The position numbers and the translations under genes are program-made. From Citrobacter sp. FP75 (GTDB lineage: Bacteria; Pseudomonadota; Gammaproteobacteria; Enterobacterales; Enterobacteriaceae), in assembly GCF_018342065.1 (NCBI RefSeq), contig NZ_JAFDOE010000003.1:62001-126000 (forward strand): a stretch of DNA of 64,000 nucleotides, in the 5' to 3' direction. Of the stretch, positions 9,428 through 17,892 are shown one piece after another. The notes under the pieces were generated by a model, which was given only the letters and a program-made list of their open reading frames with translations, had not been told where the DNA came from and ran no database searches. Within the stretch, counting starts at the first letter, position 1; each line of letters begins with the position of its first letter.

Positions 9428-10381
9428 TCAGGCTTTACGATTCTGTAATGCGATAAAGAGGATCAGCACCGCGCCCCACAGCGCCATCGTCAGATAGCTG
9501 CTGACCCCCAGCAAGTTAAGGCCGCTTTCCAGCATTTGCAGCACAATCAGCGCCAGCACCAGGCCGATGATGCGCCCGAAGCCGCCATCCGGGTTGATGC
9601 CGCCGAGTACGGAAGCGAGGATGGTGACCAGCAGGTAGGACTCACCGTATCCGGCTTTCGCCGAGTTGAATTTCGCCATCATCAGAATGGCGGCGACCCA
9701 GCCGAGCAGGGCAGAAATAACGTACACGGAAATTTGTACCCGCACGGTATTCACGCCGCTGTAGCGGGTAGCCTGTTCATTGGACCCGACGAGATACAGG
9801 CTTCGTCCCAGCGTGGTGTGCTCCAGCAGCACCCACAGAAGGATGGCCACGAGGAAAAAGAGCAGCAGCGCCACGGGGATACCGGCAAGGGTGCCGTTAC
9901 CCAGGTATTGAATGGCAGCCGGAAATCCGGAAATGACCGTGCCGTTGGAGAGCAGAATATTCAGCCCGGAGATAAGCGTCATGGTGCCGAGCGTGGCGAG
10001 GATCGGCGACACGCCGACCCAGGCAATCAGCGCGCCGTTCAGCGTGCCGATAGCTACCGCCACGGCGGCACCCGCCAGCAGGGCGATGACCAGGAACAGT
10101 GGGTTATCCGGGTGGGCGACGATGATGGCTGCCATCACCAGCGAGCAGGCATTAGCTCCGGCAATAATCGACAGGTTAATGCCGCCGGTCAGCATGGTCA
10201 TGCCCATTCCCAGCGCCAGCATGCCGAGGATCGGTAGCTGTGAGCTGATGGACTGAAAGTTAGCGACGCTGAAAAAGCGGCTGCCGAGCAGGGCCGAGAA
10301 GACCAGCGCGACGACTACAATAATGACGCATTGCAGACGAATGATGGCATCACCGGGTAAAAATCTGGCGATTGTTTTCAT
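9428..10381 (-). CDS. Sugar ABC transporter permease (second of pair)
   Basis: The 317-residue, strongly hydrophobic protein is of the RbsC/LsrD/YphD permease family (BPD_transp_2), with about eight to ten membrane helices. The LGMGMTMLTGGINLS region and the ILASVLGGINPDGGFGRIIG cytoplasmic loop are family hallmarks; the latter contacts the ATPase. It starts one base after the stop of the other permease, with GGGAG upstream, and is followed 17 bases later by the kinase. The two different permeases probably form a heterodimer in the inner membrane. Confidence 0.85.
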   Translation of the reverse strand: MKTIARFLPGDAIIRLQCVIIVVVALVFSALLGSRFFSVANFQSISSQLPILGMLALGMGMTMLTGGINLSIIAGANACSLVMAAIIVAHPDNPLFLVIALLAGAAVAVAIGTLNGALIAWVGVSPILATLGTMTLISGLNILLSNGTVISGFPAAIQYLGNGTLAGIPVALLLFFLVAILLWVLLEHTTLGRSLYLVGSNEQATRYSGVNTVRVQISVYVISALLGWVAAILMMAKFNSAKAGYGESYLLVTILASVLGGINPDGGFGRIIGLVLALIVLQMLESGLNLLGVSSYLTMALWGAVLILFIALQNRKA

Positions 10382-10382
10382 C

Positions 10383-11372
10383 TCAAAGCTCCCTTGCCAG
10401 TTTGCGTTTTTCGTTCCAGGCCGTGGCGCTAATGCTGACCAGGATAATGGCGCCGCTGAACACGGTGTGCCAGTAAGAGGAGACGCTCAGCAGCGTCAGA
10501 CCATTTTGTAAAAAGGCCAGCAACACAACGCCGAGCAGCGTTCCGGTCAATGTACCGCGCCCGCCGCTCATGCTGGTTCCGCCGAGCACGACTGCTGCCA
10601 GCACCGTTAGCTCAAAGCCGAGCAGTGAATTGGGTGCGACAGATTGAGTGATCTGCGCCTGCACTACGGCGGCAACGCCTGCCAGAATGCCCATGTAGCC
10701 ATACACGTAGAAATGCAGCTTCAGCAGGTTCAGACCCAGACGTGAAGCCGCGTCGCGGTTGCCACCCATGGCGTAAACCTGACGGCCCAGGCGGGTATAA
10801 TTCATCAGCACGGCGGTAACAATAATCACCGCTGCCAGGCACAGCAGGGGCAGGGTCAGCCCGTAGTCGTAGCCGTCCGCGGCGGTAAACGAGAACCAGT
10901 TGATGCCGTTCATAAACCAGTCCGGGAAGCCGTACAGCCAGGTGCCTTTGGTGGTGTACACCAGCAGGCCGTAGTAGACGTTCAGCGTGGCGATGGTAAT
11001 GATGATCGCCGGGACGCGCAGCCAGTAGACCAGAAAGCCGTTGATAAGCCCCAGCAGTAGTCCGACGGCAATGGCAATGACCAGCGCCAGCGCAAAGTTT
11101 CCGCCGTGGCCGATCACCCAACTGGCCATTGCGTACTGGGCAATGGCGGTCATCGCCGGGAATGAAATGTCGATCCCGCCGGAGATCAACACCACAAACA
11201 GCCCACAGGCGAGGATGCCGAGAATGGCATAGCTGGTGGCGACGTCCGTCAGATTCCCCAGTGACAGGAACTCATCGGTACTGATGCTCAGCCCAACGGC
11301 CAGGGCCACGACCAGCAGGCCCAGCCAAAATTCGTGTTGTCCGATTAAACGGGAGAGATGCATCTTATTCAT
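10383..11372 (-). CDS. Sugar ABC transporter permease (first of pair)
   Basis: The 329-residue membrane protein is of the RbsC/LsrC family, with FVVLISGGIDISFPA in the first half and a VVLGGTSMSGGRGTLTG coupling loop in the second. Its first eight bases overlap the end of the ATPase gene and a good Shine-Dalgarno (GAGGTAAT) lies inside that gene, so the two are translationally coupled. Having two distinct permease genes resembles rhamnose (rhaPQ) and AI-2 (lsrCD) systems more than ribose systems with one permease. Confidence 0.85.
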   Translation of the reverse strand: MNKMHLSRLIGQHEFWLGLLVVALAVGLSISTDEFLSLGNLTDVATSYAILGILACGLFVVLISGGIDISFPAMTAIAQYAMASWVIGHGGNFALALVIAIAVGLLLGLINGFLVYWLRVPAIIITIATLNVYYGLLVYTTKGTWLYGFPDWFMNGINWFSFTAADGYDYGLTLPLLCLAAVIIVTAVLMNYTRLGRQVYAMGGNRDAASRLGLNLLKLHFYVYGYMGILAGVAAVVQAQITQSVAPNSLLGFELTVLAAVVLGGTSMSGGRGTLTGTLLGVVLLAFLQNGLTLLSVSSYWHTVFSGAIILVSISATAWNEKRKLAREL

Positions 11373-12873
11373 TGATTACCTCGACCACTTCAGCAATCTC
11401 CTCTTCACGACAGTGATGAGGATTAAATTCCGCCACCAGTTTACCGCGACGCATCACCAGCACACGGTGGCTGTTGTAATAGGCTTCCGGGATCTCATCG
11501 CAGATCATCAGCACCGCCATCCCCTGTTCTGCCAGGTCGCGGGCAATCTGGTAAATGCCTTCTTTGTTAGCGATATCCACGCCTACGGTCGGGGAGTCGA
11601 GGATCAGGATGTGCGGATGGGTCGCCACCCATTTGGCAATGGCGATACGCTGGGCGTTGCCGCCGGAGAGCGTTTTGACCGGCAGGTGTGGATCGGACAC
11701 TTTGATGTTCAGCTCGCGGATCAAATCGGCGACCAGCTTTTGTGCTTTACCATGATCGAGCAGACCGCTGCCGGTATGCAGCTGATCAAAGACCGTAACG
11801 ATGGTGTTGTCGTAGATCGACTGTTCCATGATCAGCCCCTGCGTCAGGCGATCTTCTGAGACGTAGCCGATCCCGTGCTTAATGGCATCGTGGTTATTGC
11901 GAAGCCGGACCGGCTGACCGTTAATGCGCATTTCACCGCTTTCCGGGTGGGTCATGCCGAACAGGCTCAAGCAAAGCTCGGTGCGCCCGGCGCCCAGCAG
12001 GCCGACAATCGAGACAATCTCGCCGCCGTGCAGCGACAGATTGATATCCTGATACTTCCCGCGACGGCTCAGGTTGCGCAATTCCAGCAAGGGTTCCCGA
12101 TCGTCGAATGATTTCTCCGGCAGCGGGCTGTAATGGAAGCGTTGTCCGGTCATCAGGAAGGCTAACTCGTGGCTGTCCAGTTCGCTGGCAGGGTATGTGC
12201 CTACCAGTTTGCCGTCGCGCATTACGCTGATGCGATCTGCTACTTCCATCACTTCATCCAGACGGTGGCTGACAAACACCACGCAAATACCGGCAGCTTT
12301 CAGCTCGTTGACCACCCGCAGCAGGCCGTTGACTTCCTGACGGGTTAACGAAGCGGTCGGTTCATCCATGATGACCAGCCGCGCATCGGCGGCAATCGCC
12401 CGGCAAATAGCCACCAACTGGCGGTCGGCGATGGAGAGTTTCTCTACTTTTTTGTCAGGGTCGAGAGTTACGCCGATGCGTTTCATGGCCGCCAGTGCTT
12501 GTTGCTTCATGGCGCCACGACGTACCCAGATATCGCCGCCGGGCAGGTAGCGGTTAACCGCAATATTTTCCGCGACGCTAAAATTAGGGAACAGCGACAA
12601 ATCCTGGTAGATAACCTGGATGCCATAGTGGGACGAAAGCTGAGGCGTCAGGTGATGGAACAGTTTGCCATCGAGTAAAATCTGCGCCCCTTTTTCCGGG
12701 TGATAGACCCCGGATATCACTTTAATAATGGTGCTCTTACCACAGCCGTTTTGGCCTGCCAGACAGTGAACTTCGCCTTTTTTCAGCGTCAGATTCACGT
12801 TATCCAGCGCCAGCACGCCCGGGAATTGTTTGCTGATATTCTCAAGAGTGATAAATGCGGTGGTGTCTGTCAT
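11365..12873 (-). CDS. Sugar ABC transporter ATP-binding protein (duplicated NBD)
   Basis: The 502-residue protein has two fused nucleotide-binding domains like RbsA, LsrA and YphE. The N-terminal half has Walker A GQNGCGKST (about 40-48), the signature LSIADRQ, and Walker B ending LVIMDEPTA. The C-terminal half has a degenerate Walker A (GLLGAGRTE), signature LSGGNAQR and Walker B LILDSPTVG. It powers the two permeases downstream. An upstream TTG at 12879 lies too close to AGGGG; the ATG at 12873, eight bases from it, is the better start. The gap to the binding-protein gene holds two strong hairpins. Confidence 0.87.
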   Translation of the reverse strand: MTDTTAFITLENISKQFPGVLALDNVNLTLKKGEVHCLAGQNGCGKSTIIKVISGVYHPEKGAQILLDGKLFHHLTPQLSSHYGIQVIYQDLSLFPNFSVAENIAVNRYLPGGDIWVRRGAMKQQALAAMKRIGVTLDPDKKVEKLSIADRQLVAICRAIAADARLVIMDEPTASLTRQEVNGLLRVVNELKAAGICVVFVSHRLDEVMEVADRISVMRDGKLVGTYPASELDSHELAFLMTGQRFHYSPLPEKSFDDREPLLELRNLSRRGKYQDINLSLHGGEIVSIVGLLGAGRTELCLSLFGMTHPESGEMRINGQPVRLRNNHDAIKHGIGYVSEDRLTQGLIMEQSIYDNTIVTVFDQLHTGSGLLDHGKAQKLVADLIRELNIKVSDPHLPVKTLSGGNAQRIAIAKWVATHPHILILDSPTVGVDIANKEGIYQIARDLAEQGMAVLMICDEIPEAYYNSHRVLVMRRGKLVAEFNPHHCREEEIAEVVEVINE

Positions 12874-12889
12874 GGACAATACCCCTGCG

Positions 12890-12948
12890 AGCGTCCTGAC
12901 GGACGCTGAGTGTTAGTGTGGTGGATAGCGCCGACCAGACGGTCGGCG
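12890..12948 (-). promoter_or_regulatory. Two tandem intercistronic hairpins
   Basis: AGCGTCC-TGAC-GGACGCT (12890-12907) and CGCCGACC-AGAC-GGTCGGCG (12929-12948) are perfect stems of 7 and 8 pairs. They lie between the binding-protein gene and the ATPase gene with no T-run. In binding-protein-first operons such structures commonly protect the upstream mRNA and raise binding-protein output over the membrane parts. Confidence 0.65.
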
Positions 12949-12977
12949 TTAAGGTTTCCCTGGTGTTGGCAAAAGCC

Positions 12978-13961
12978 TTAGAAACCGAGTGATTGTGCGT
13001 TGTCTTTGGTGACTTCGAGGATCTTGTTAAAGCGGATCACTTTCTTATCCATGTCGATATCGGCTTTCCCTAAACCATCAATACTGAGATCGGCATTGAC
13101 CTCTTTACCTTGCAGAAGTTGGTCGGCAACCGTGACCAGCGCGTAGCCCGCATCTTTTGGATCCCACAGCAGCGCTTTTTTGATATCACCGCGCATCAGG
13201 TAAGGCGCGGCCTGGGCTGGCATGGCGATACCGACGACGGCAATTTTATCTTTGGCGCGTTTTTTCTGTACGGCCTGCCCTGCCCCGATAGGACCCAGCG
13301 AGCCGAAACCGATAATCCCTTTCATCTGCGGATAGGTTTTCATCAGATCCAGCGTAGTTGAGTAAGACTTATCGATACTTTCCGCCACTGGCAGACGTGA
13401 AGTGACTTCGAACATCTCCGGGTATTTTTCTTTCTGATACTTAATCGCGTAGTCGGCCCATGCGTTATGCAACGGCACGGTCAGTGAACCTACGTAGATG
13501 GCATAACCCCCTTTGCCGCCCATATTTTTTGCCAGCTCATCGACGTTGGCCTGTGCGTATTTTTCACTGTCGATGGTTTCGATATCCCACTGGCCGATCT
13601 GCTCGTCCGGGGATTCGTGCGTCAGGACCACAATGCCTTTCTCGCGCGCTTTTTTCAGTACCGGTTCAAGGACCTTGGCATCGTTAGGTACCACGATGAT
13701 CGCATTGACGTTTTTGGCGATCAGATCTTCAATCACTTTCACCTGCTGAGCCGGATCCGGCGTAGACGGACCGGTCTGGTAAGCGTTCACATCCAGTTTT
13801 TTTGCTGCTTCGTTAACACCGGTTTCCATGCGGTTAAACCAGGGAATACCGGTGACTTTGGCAACCACAGCAATTTCATATTTTTCCGCCGCAAAGGACG
13901 TGCCGGACAACATGCATGCAGAAACCAGGGTTGCACTGAGTAATGCGAGTTTGAATTTCAT
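12978..13961 (-). CDS. Periplasmic sugar-binding protein (LsrB/RhaS-like)
   Basis: The 327-residue protein begins with a Sec signal peptide (about 1-24, ending GTSFA) and continues as a Periplasmic_Binding 4 / LacI-like two-lobed fold. The PSTPDPAQQVKVIEDLIAKN stretch and IIVVPNDAKVLEPVL resemble the first lobe of AI-2 (LsrB) and rhamnose (RhaS) binding proteins. Such proteins are often auto-annotated as autoinducer-2 binders, but no lsrK, lsrF or lsrG gene is here, so I treat that name as unsupported. It is the first gene of the six-gene operon, with AAGG before the ATG. Confidence 0.82.
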   Translation of the reverse strand: MKFKLALLSATLVSACMLSGTSFAAEKYEIAVVAKVTGIPWFNRMETGVNEAAKKLDVNAYQTGPSTPDPAQQVKVIEDLIAKNVNAIIVVPNDAKVLEPVLKKAREKGIVVLTHESPDEQIGQWDIETIDSEKYAQANVDELAKNMGGKGGYAIYVGSLTVPLHNAWADYAIKYQKEKYPEMFEVTSRLPVAESIDKSYSTTLDLMKTYPQMKGIIGFGSLGPIGAGQAVQKKRAKDKIAVVGIAMPAQAAPYLMRGDIKKALLWDPKDAGYALVTVADQLLQGKEVNADLSIDGLGKADIDMDKKVIRFNKILEVTKDNAQSLGF

Positions 13962-14375
13962 AGTTGTACCTTTAGTAGGGGGCAGGGCATGTCACGGCGT
14001 GAGGTTATCAACGAAGGGAAGAGGTAATGAATCATAATTCTGCTGGATGTGATCTATGCCCATTTTTGTAATTTTACAGATCTAATTTGGTTAATTTTTG
14101 GTTAATTTTTGGATTTGATACCTTCATGCGATCATTTTTATTGTTAATAATCAATTAAAATGAAACTAAAAATTAACATTTAATTATCATTTTATTTAAA
14201 GAGAAGCGGTAAAACGTCATTTCTGTCGCTGCCGACAACAAAGAAACTTTCGAAATTGAGAACTGAATCGATACCGGAAAAGAGGGCTCAATATTTTATC
14301 GTTCAATGCTATCCTCAGCGCATTCTCGCCAACGACTTCCTTTTCATGGCGGGCTGGATTTATCGTGGAGAACTC
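13962..14375. promoter_or_regulatory. AT-rich divergent regulatory region
   Basis: This region drives the sugar operon leftward and the DUF1007/NicO pair rightward. It is strikingly AT-rich from about 14060 to 14200. It contains two abutting copies of the 11-mer GGTTAATTTTT (14089-14110) and an isolated TGTGATCT CRP-like half-site (14048-14055). I could not fix a -35/-10 pair with confidence. Confidence 0.5.
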
Positions 14376-15014
14376 ATGCAGCGCGTTAAACGCATTATTG
14401 TAACGTTGTTTCTGACCATCCTGTCCTTTGGCGCGGGCGCGCATCCACACAGCTTTATTCATCTGAAAACAGAGTTAGTGAGTGAAAATAACCAGTTTGT
14501 GGCGTTGAAAATGCGCTGGACGATGGATGAAATCACCTCTGCTGACCTGTTGTACGATGCGGGCAATGCTAAACCCGGTGACGAGATCTGGAAGAAGCTG
14601 GCGGCGGAAGTGATGGCTAATGTTTTGGGGCAGCACTATTTCACCGAAGTGTGGCACAACGGGCAGAAGGTAAAATTTAAAAATCGCCCGACGGAATATG
14701 GCATGGAACGCGAGGAACACCAGGCGGTGCTGACGTTTGTACTGCCGCTCGCCCAGCCGCAGCCGCTTGCCGGACAGACCTATGTTATTTCCACGTTTGA
14801 CCCGACCTACTACGTGGATATGAGTTATGACAATGACACCGATGCCCAGCTTGCGTCGGGCTTGAGTACACATTGTCAGATTAGCGTACATACCCCGACG
14901 CCCAATGAACAAACGCTGAGCTTTGCGCAGTCGCTGGATAAAGAAGACGCGCCGCCGGAGGATATGGATTTGGGTAAACAATTTGCGCAGAAGGTGACGG
15001 TGCAATGTCAGTAG
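14376..15014 (+). CDS. DUF1007 family exported protein (ZevA-like)
   Basis: The 212-residue protein has a signal peptide (about 1-22, ending FGAGA) and a mature N-terminus HPHSFIH rich in histidine, a typical metal-binding start for DUF1007 proteins. The family is usually paired with NicO-family transporters, and ZevA/ZevB of Haemophilus is the described zinc export case. The next gene is such a transporter and overlaps it by 10 bases. The start follows GGAG; longer in-frame versions from 14256 lack a signal peptide at the N-terminus. Predicted role: periplasmic partner in export of zinc, nickel or cobalt. Metal identity is not visible in the sequence. Confidence 0.7.
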   Translation: MQRVKRIIVTLFLTILSFGAGAHPHSFIHLKTELVSENNQFVALKMRWTMDEITSADLLYDAGNAKPGDEIWKKLAAEVMANVLGQHYFTEVWHNGQKVKFKNRPTEYGMEREEHQAVLTFVLPLAQPQPLAGQTYVISTFDPTYYVDMSYDNDTDAQLASGLSTHCQISVHTPTPNEQTLSFAQSLDKEDAPPEDMDLGKQFAQKVTVQCQ

Positions 15015-15988
15015 TGTATCAACAACGTACAGCCGGTCGCCGCTGGCTCATGCTATGGCCGCTGGTGGTATTCTTGCTACTGGCGGCAGGCGGTGTACTG
15101 TGGTTATGGCAGGCCTGGCCACAGGTGATGGTGAAAAGCATTCTCTGGCAACGGGATGTTAATCAGCAGATGAGCAGTCTGCTGAAAGCGGTTGCCGCCA
15201 ACCCCACCCGTGCGGGCGGATCGCTGCTGCTGTTTAGTTTTATTTATGGGGTATTGCACGCACTGGGGCCGGGGCACGGGAAAATCGTCATCACCACCTG
15301 GCTGGCGACGCATCCCTCGAAGCTGAAGTCGAGCATCGGGCTAACGCTGGCGTCTTCCTTATTACAGGGGATGGTGGCGATAGGGCTGGTGGTGGTGGTG
15401 CTCACGGTGCTGCAACTGCCTGCCCGGCAACTGCACATGAGCAGTTTCTGGCTGGAGAAAGCCAGCTATGCGCTGGTCGGCGTGCTGGGGATTTTGCTGT
15501 GCTGGCGGGCGTTGAGAAAATTACGCGCGCTGCTGCTGCGTCGACCGAAATTTACCGCCTTCACACCGCATCATGTGCATAACGAACGCTGCGGCTGTGG
15601 GCATCAGCATCTACCCAACCCGGAACAGATGCAAAGCGGTGATGACTGGCGCGCTCGGCTGATGATTATTCTCTCCATGGGCATGCGTCCCTGCTCTGGT
15701 GCAATTATGGTATTGCTGTTCAGTAAAGTGGTTGGCGTCTTTAGCTGGGGCATGGCGTCGGCGCTGGCGATGGCGGCAGGAACTTCTTTGACGATTACGT
15801 CACTGGCTTTGTTGGTACACAGTTTTCGCTCGCTGGCGGTGAAACTTAGCGGACATAAAGCGCCGGTGCTGTGGCGACAGATTGGCTGGACCACGCTGGC
15901 ACTGGCCGGTGGTGTGATTTTAGTCGTTGCTGCGGTGGTGATGTGGGTAAGTGCGGTGCCGGTGGGAAGGGGATTACGACCGTTTTAG
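15005..15988 (+). CDS. NicO-family metal exporter (ZevB/RcnA-like)
   Basis: The 327-residue inner-membrane protein has about six to seven helices. A HALGPGHGK motif (85-93) is the NicO/RcnA signature. A His/Cys-rich cytosolic loop (HHVHNERCGCGHQH, 189-202) is a likely metal-sensing or metal-binding site, and MGMRPCSGAI begins the second half. This arrangement is typical of efflux (RcnA, ZevB) rather than uptake. It overlaps the DUF1007 gene by 10 bases. In E. coli K-12 this position carries yfhR instead, so the pair looks like a lineage-specific replacement. Confidence 0.78.
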   Translation: MSVVYQQRTAGRRWLMLWPLVVFLLLAAGGVLWLWQAWPQVMVKSILWQRDVNQQMSSLLKAVAANPTRAGGSLLLFSFIYGVLHALGPGHGKIVITTWLATHPSKLKSSIGLTLASSLLQGMVAIGLVVVVLTVLQLPARQLHMSSFWLEKASYALVGVLGILLCWRALRKLRALLLRRPKFTAFTPHHVHNERCGCGHQHLPNPEQMQSGDDWRARLMIILSMGMRPCSGAIMVLLFSKVVGVFSWGMASALAMAAGTSLTITSLALLVHSFRSLAVKLSGHKAPVLWRQIGWTTLALAGGVILVVAAVVMWVSAVPVGRGLRPF

Positions 15989-16012
15989 GTTAGTGAGCGG
16001 TATGAATTGTAG

Positions 16013-16044
16013 GCCGGATAAGACGCGAAAGCGTCGCATCCGGC
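16013..16044. repeat. REP element
   Basis: GCCGGATAAGACGC-GAAA-GCGTCGCATCCGGC is a typical enterobacterial REP palindrome with internal bulge. It lies between the convergent NicO gene and suhB. Confidence 0.85.
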
Positions 16045-16055
16045 ACCACAGCCGA

Positions 16056-16859
16056 TTAACGCTTCAGCGCGTCGCTCAGTTCGTCACGCATGTTCGCCAG
16101 CATGGCTTTAACAACGCGCGGATTACCTGCAACGATGTTGCCGGTCGACATGTAGTTATGACCGCCGGTGAAGTCGCATACCAGTGCGCCTGCTTCACGA
16201 GCAATCAGTTCACCTGCGGCAAAATCCCACGGTTTCAGACCGATTTCGAAGTAACCGTCAACGCGTGCAGCGGCAACATAAGCCAGATCCAGCGCAGCAG
16301 AACCGGTGCGGCGGAAGTCAGCGCATTCGGTGTACATTTTGCCGAGGATCTTCATGTAAGAGGGAGCGTGCTGTTTGGCTTTGAACGGGAAGCCGGTGGC
16401 GATGATGGTGCCATCCAGATCGCGAGCGGTACTGCCGCGCAGACGGTAGCCGTTCAGCTGTGCGCCCTGACCGCGCGTTGCGGTGAACAGTTCGTTACGC
16501 ATTGGATCGTAAACAACAGCGACTTCAGTACGGCCTTTGATGCGTACTGCGATGGATACCGCGAAGTGCGGCAGGCGTTTTACGAAGTTGGTGGTGCCAT
16601 CCAGTGGATCGATAACCCATTGAACATCCAGATCTTCACCAATATGTTCACCGCTTTCTTCGGTGATGATGGTGTGCTGAGGGTAAGATTTGCGGATTGT
16701 TTCGATAATAATCGCTTCTGCGGCTTTATCGACGTTAGTCACGAAATCATTGCTGCCTTTCTGGCTGGTTTCTACTGAGTCTGGTGTTTCGTAGTGTTTG
16801 GCAATTACATTACCCGCCTTGCGCGCTGCGCGCACGGCGATGGTCAGCATCGGATGCAT
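16056..16859 (-). CDS. suhB: Inositol-1-monophosphatase SuhB
   Basis: The 267-residue protein equals E. coli SuhB in length and sequence. Metal and substrate residues of the IMPase family are visible: EES with Glu67, the DPLDGTTNF motif with Asp84 and Asp87, and a C-terminal WDFAAGELIA motif. It hydrolyses inositol monophosphates in vitro; in E. coli its important role is in rRNA antitermination complexes and ribosome biogenesis. It is transcribed divergently from trmJ. Confidence 0.95.
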   Translation of the reverse strand: MHPMLTIAVRAARKAGNVIAKHYETPDSVETSQKGSNDFVTNVDKAAEAIIIETIRKSYPQHTIITEESGEHIGEDLDVQWVIDPLDGTTNFVKRLPHFAVSIAVRIKGRTEVAVVYDPMRNELFTATRGQGAQLNGYRLRGSTARDLDGTIIATGFPFKAKQHAPSYMKILGKMYTECADFRRTGSAALDLAYVAAARVDGYFEIGLKPWDFAAGELIAREAGALVCDFTGGHNYMSTGNIVAGNPRVVKAMLANMRDELSDALKR

Positions 16860-16977
16860 CGGTCTCTCTCACTGGATGTTAAAGAACGGGAAAACGGCGC
16901 AGAGTATAGCAGTGAGTTCGGTATATGTCTTCGTTTTATGATAATATGGCCGAATAATCTTTAGCCGAAGAAATACA

Positions 16978-17709
16978 ATGCTGCAAAATATTCGAATCGT
17001 GCTGGTGGAGACCTCTCATACCGGCAATATGGGCTCTGTTGCCCGCGCAATGAAAACCATGGGTTTAACCAATCTGTGGCTGGTGAATCCGCTGGTAAAA
17101 CCTGACTCCCAGGCCATCGCCCTGGCGGCTGGTGCCAGCGATGTGATCGGCAATGCGCAAATCGTTGACACCCTCGATGAAGCGCTGGCGGGTTGCAGCC
17201 TGGTCGTTGGCACCAGTGCGCGTTCCCGTACTTTGCCGTGGCCGATGCTTGATCCGCGTGAATGCGGTTTAAAAAGCGTAGCCGAAGCGGCAAATACTCC
17301 GGTAGCGCTGGTCTTTGGTCGCGAGCGCGTGGGGCTGACCAACGACGAACTGCAAAAATGCCATTATCACGTCGCTATTGCCGCGAACCCGGAATACAGT
17401 TCGCTGAACCTGGCGATGGCGGTACAGGTCATTTCTTATGAAGTGCGCATGGCCTGGCTGGCAACGCAGGAAAGCAGTAAGACCACAGAATACGAAGAAA
17501 CCGAGTATCCGCTGGTCGATGATTTAGAGCGTTTTTACGGTCATCTGGAGCAAACGCTGCTGTCGACGGGCTTTATCCGCGAGAACCATCCGGGGCAGGT
17601 GATGAACAAATTGCGTCGTCTGTTCACGCGTGCGCGTCCTGAGAGCCAGGAGCTGAATATTCTGCGTGGAATGCTTGCATCTATAGAGCAGCAGAATAAA
17701 GGAAAGTAG
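16978..17709 (+). CDS. trmJ: tRNA (Cm32/Um32) methyltransferase TrmJ
   Basis: The 243-residue SPOUT-class RNA methyltransferase matches E. coli TrmJ (246 residues). The N-terminal domain begins [20 protein letters not shown] and contains the knotted-fold motifs [15 protein letters not shown] and [14 protein letters not shown]. It 2'-O-methylates nucleotide 32 of several tRNAs using AdoMet and acts as a dimer. The C-terminal tail after about residue 165 is the linker and dimer extension. It lies immediately upstream of iscR, as in E. coli. Confidence 0.93.
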   Translation: MLQNIRIVLVETSHTGNMGSVARAMKTMGLTNLWLVNPLVKPDSQAIALAAGASDVIGNAQIVDTLDEALAGCSLVVGTSARSRTLPWPMLDPRECGLKSVAEAANTPVALVFGRERVGLTNDELQKCHYHVAIAANPEYSSLNLAMAVQVISYEVRMAWLATQESSKTTEYEETEYPLVDDLERFYGHLEQTLLSTGFIRENHPGQVMNKLRRLFTRARPESQELNILRGMLASIEQQNKGK

Positions 17710-17735
17710 GCCGGATAAGCGAAGCGCCGTCCGGT
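17710..17735. repeat. REP-like element after trmJ
   Basis: GCCGGATAAGCG-AA-GCGCCGTCCGGT is a shortened REP palindrome directly after the trmJ stop codon. Confidence 0.75.
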
Positions 17736-17760
17736 GAGTGAAAACGGCACTGAAGGTTAA

Positions 17761-17819
17761 ATACCTGACTAATTTAGTCAAGTAAATAGTTGACTGATTT
17801 AGTCGGGAATGTCAGACTT
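17761..17819 (+). promoter_or_regulatory. isc promoter with two IscR operators
   Basis: Two type 1 IscR-like sites lie head to tail: 17761-17785 (core CTGACT-AATTTAGTCA) and 17786-17810 (core TTGACT-GATTTAGTCG), both with the GACT-N5-6-AGTC dyad. The TTGACT in the second site also serves as -35, with a weak -10 near 17813 and a start about 65-70 bases before iscR. IscR carrying [2Fe-2S] would repress here, giving feedback on cluster supply. Confidence 0.85.
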
Positions 17820-17892
17820 GCCCCTGCTATGCAATACCCCCATTTTACAATAAAAAACCCCGGGCAGGGGCGAGTTTGAGGCTAAGTAAGAC

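Noticed and set aside
12978-13961. Calling the binding protein an autoinducer-2 (LsrB) receptor
   Set aside because: The similarity is to a broad family; lsrK, lsrR, lsrF and lsrG are absent and the kinase is of D-ribulokinase type.
14048-14063. CRP site upstream of the sugar operon
   Set aside because: Only one half (TGTGATCT) fits; the other half is poor and spacing to any -10 candidate is unclear.
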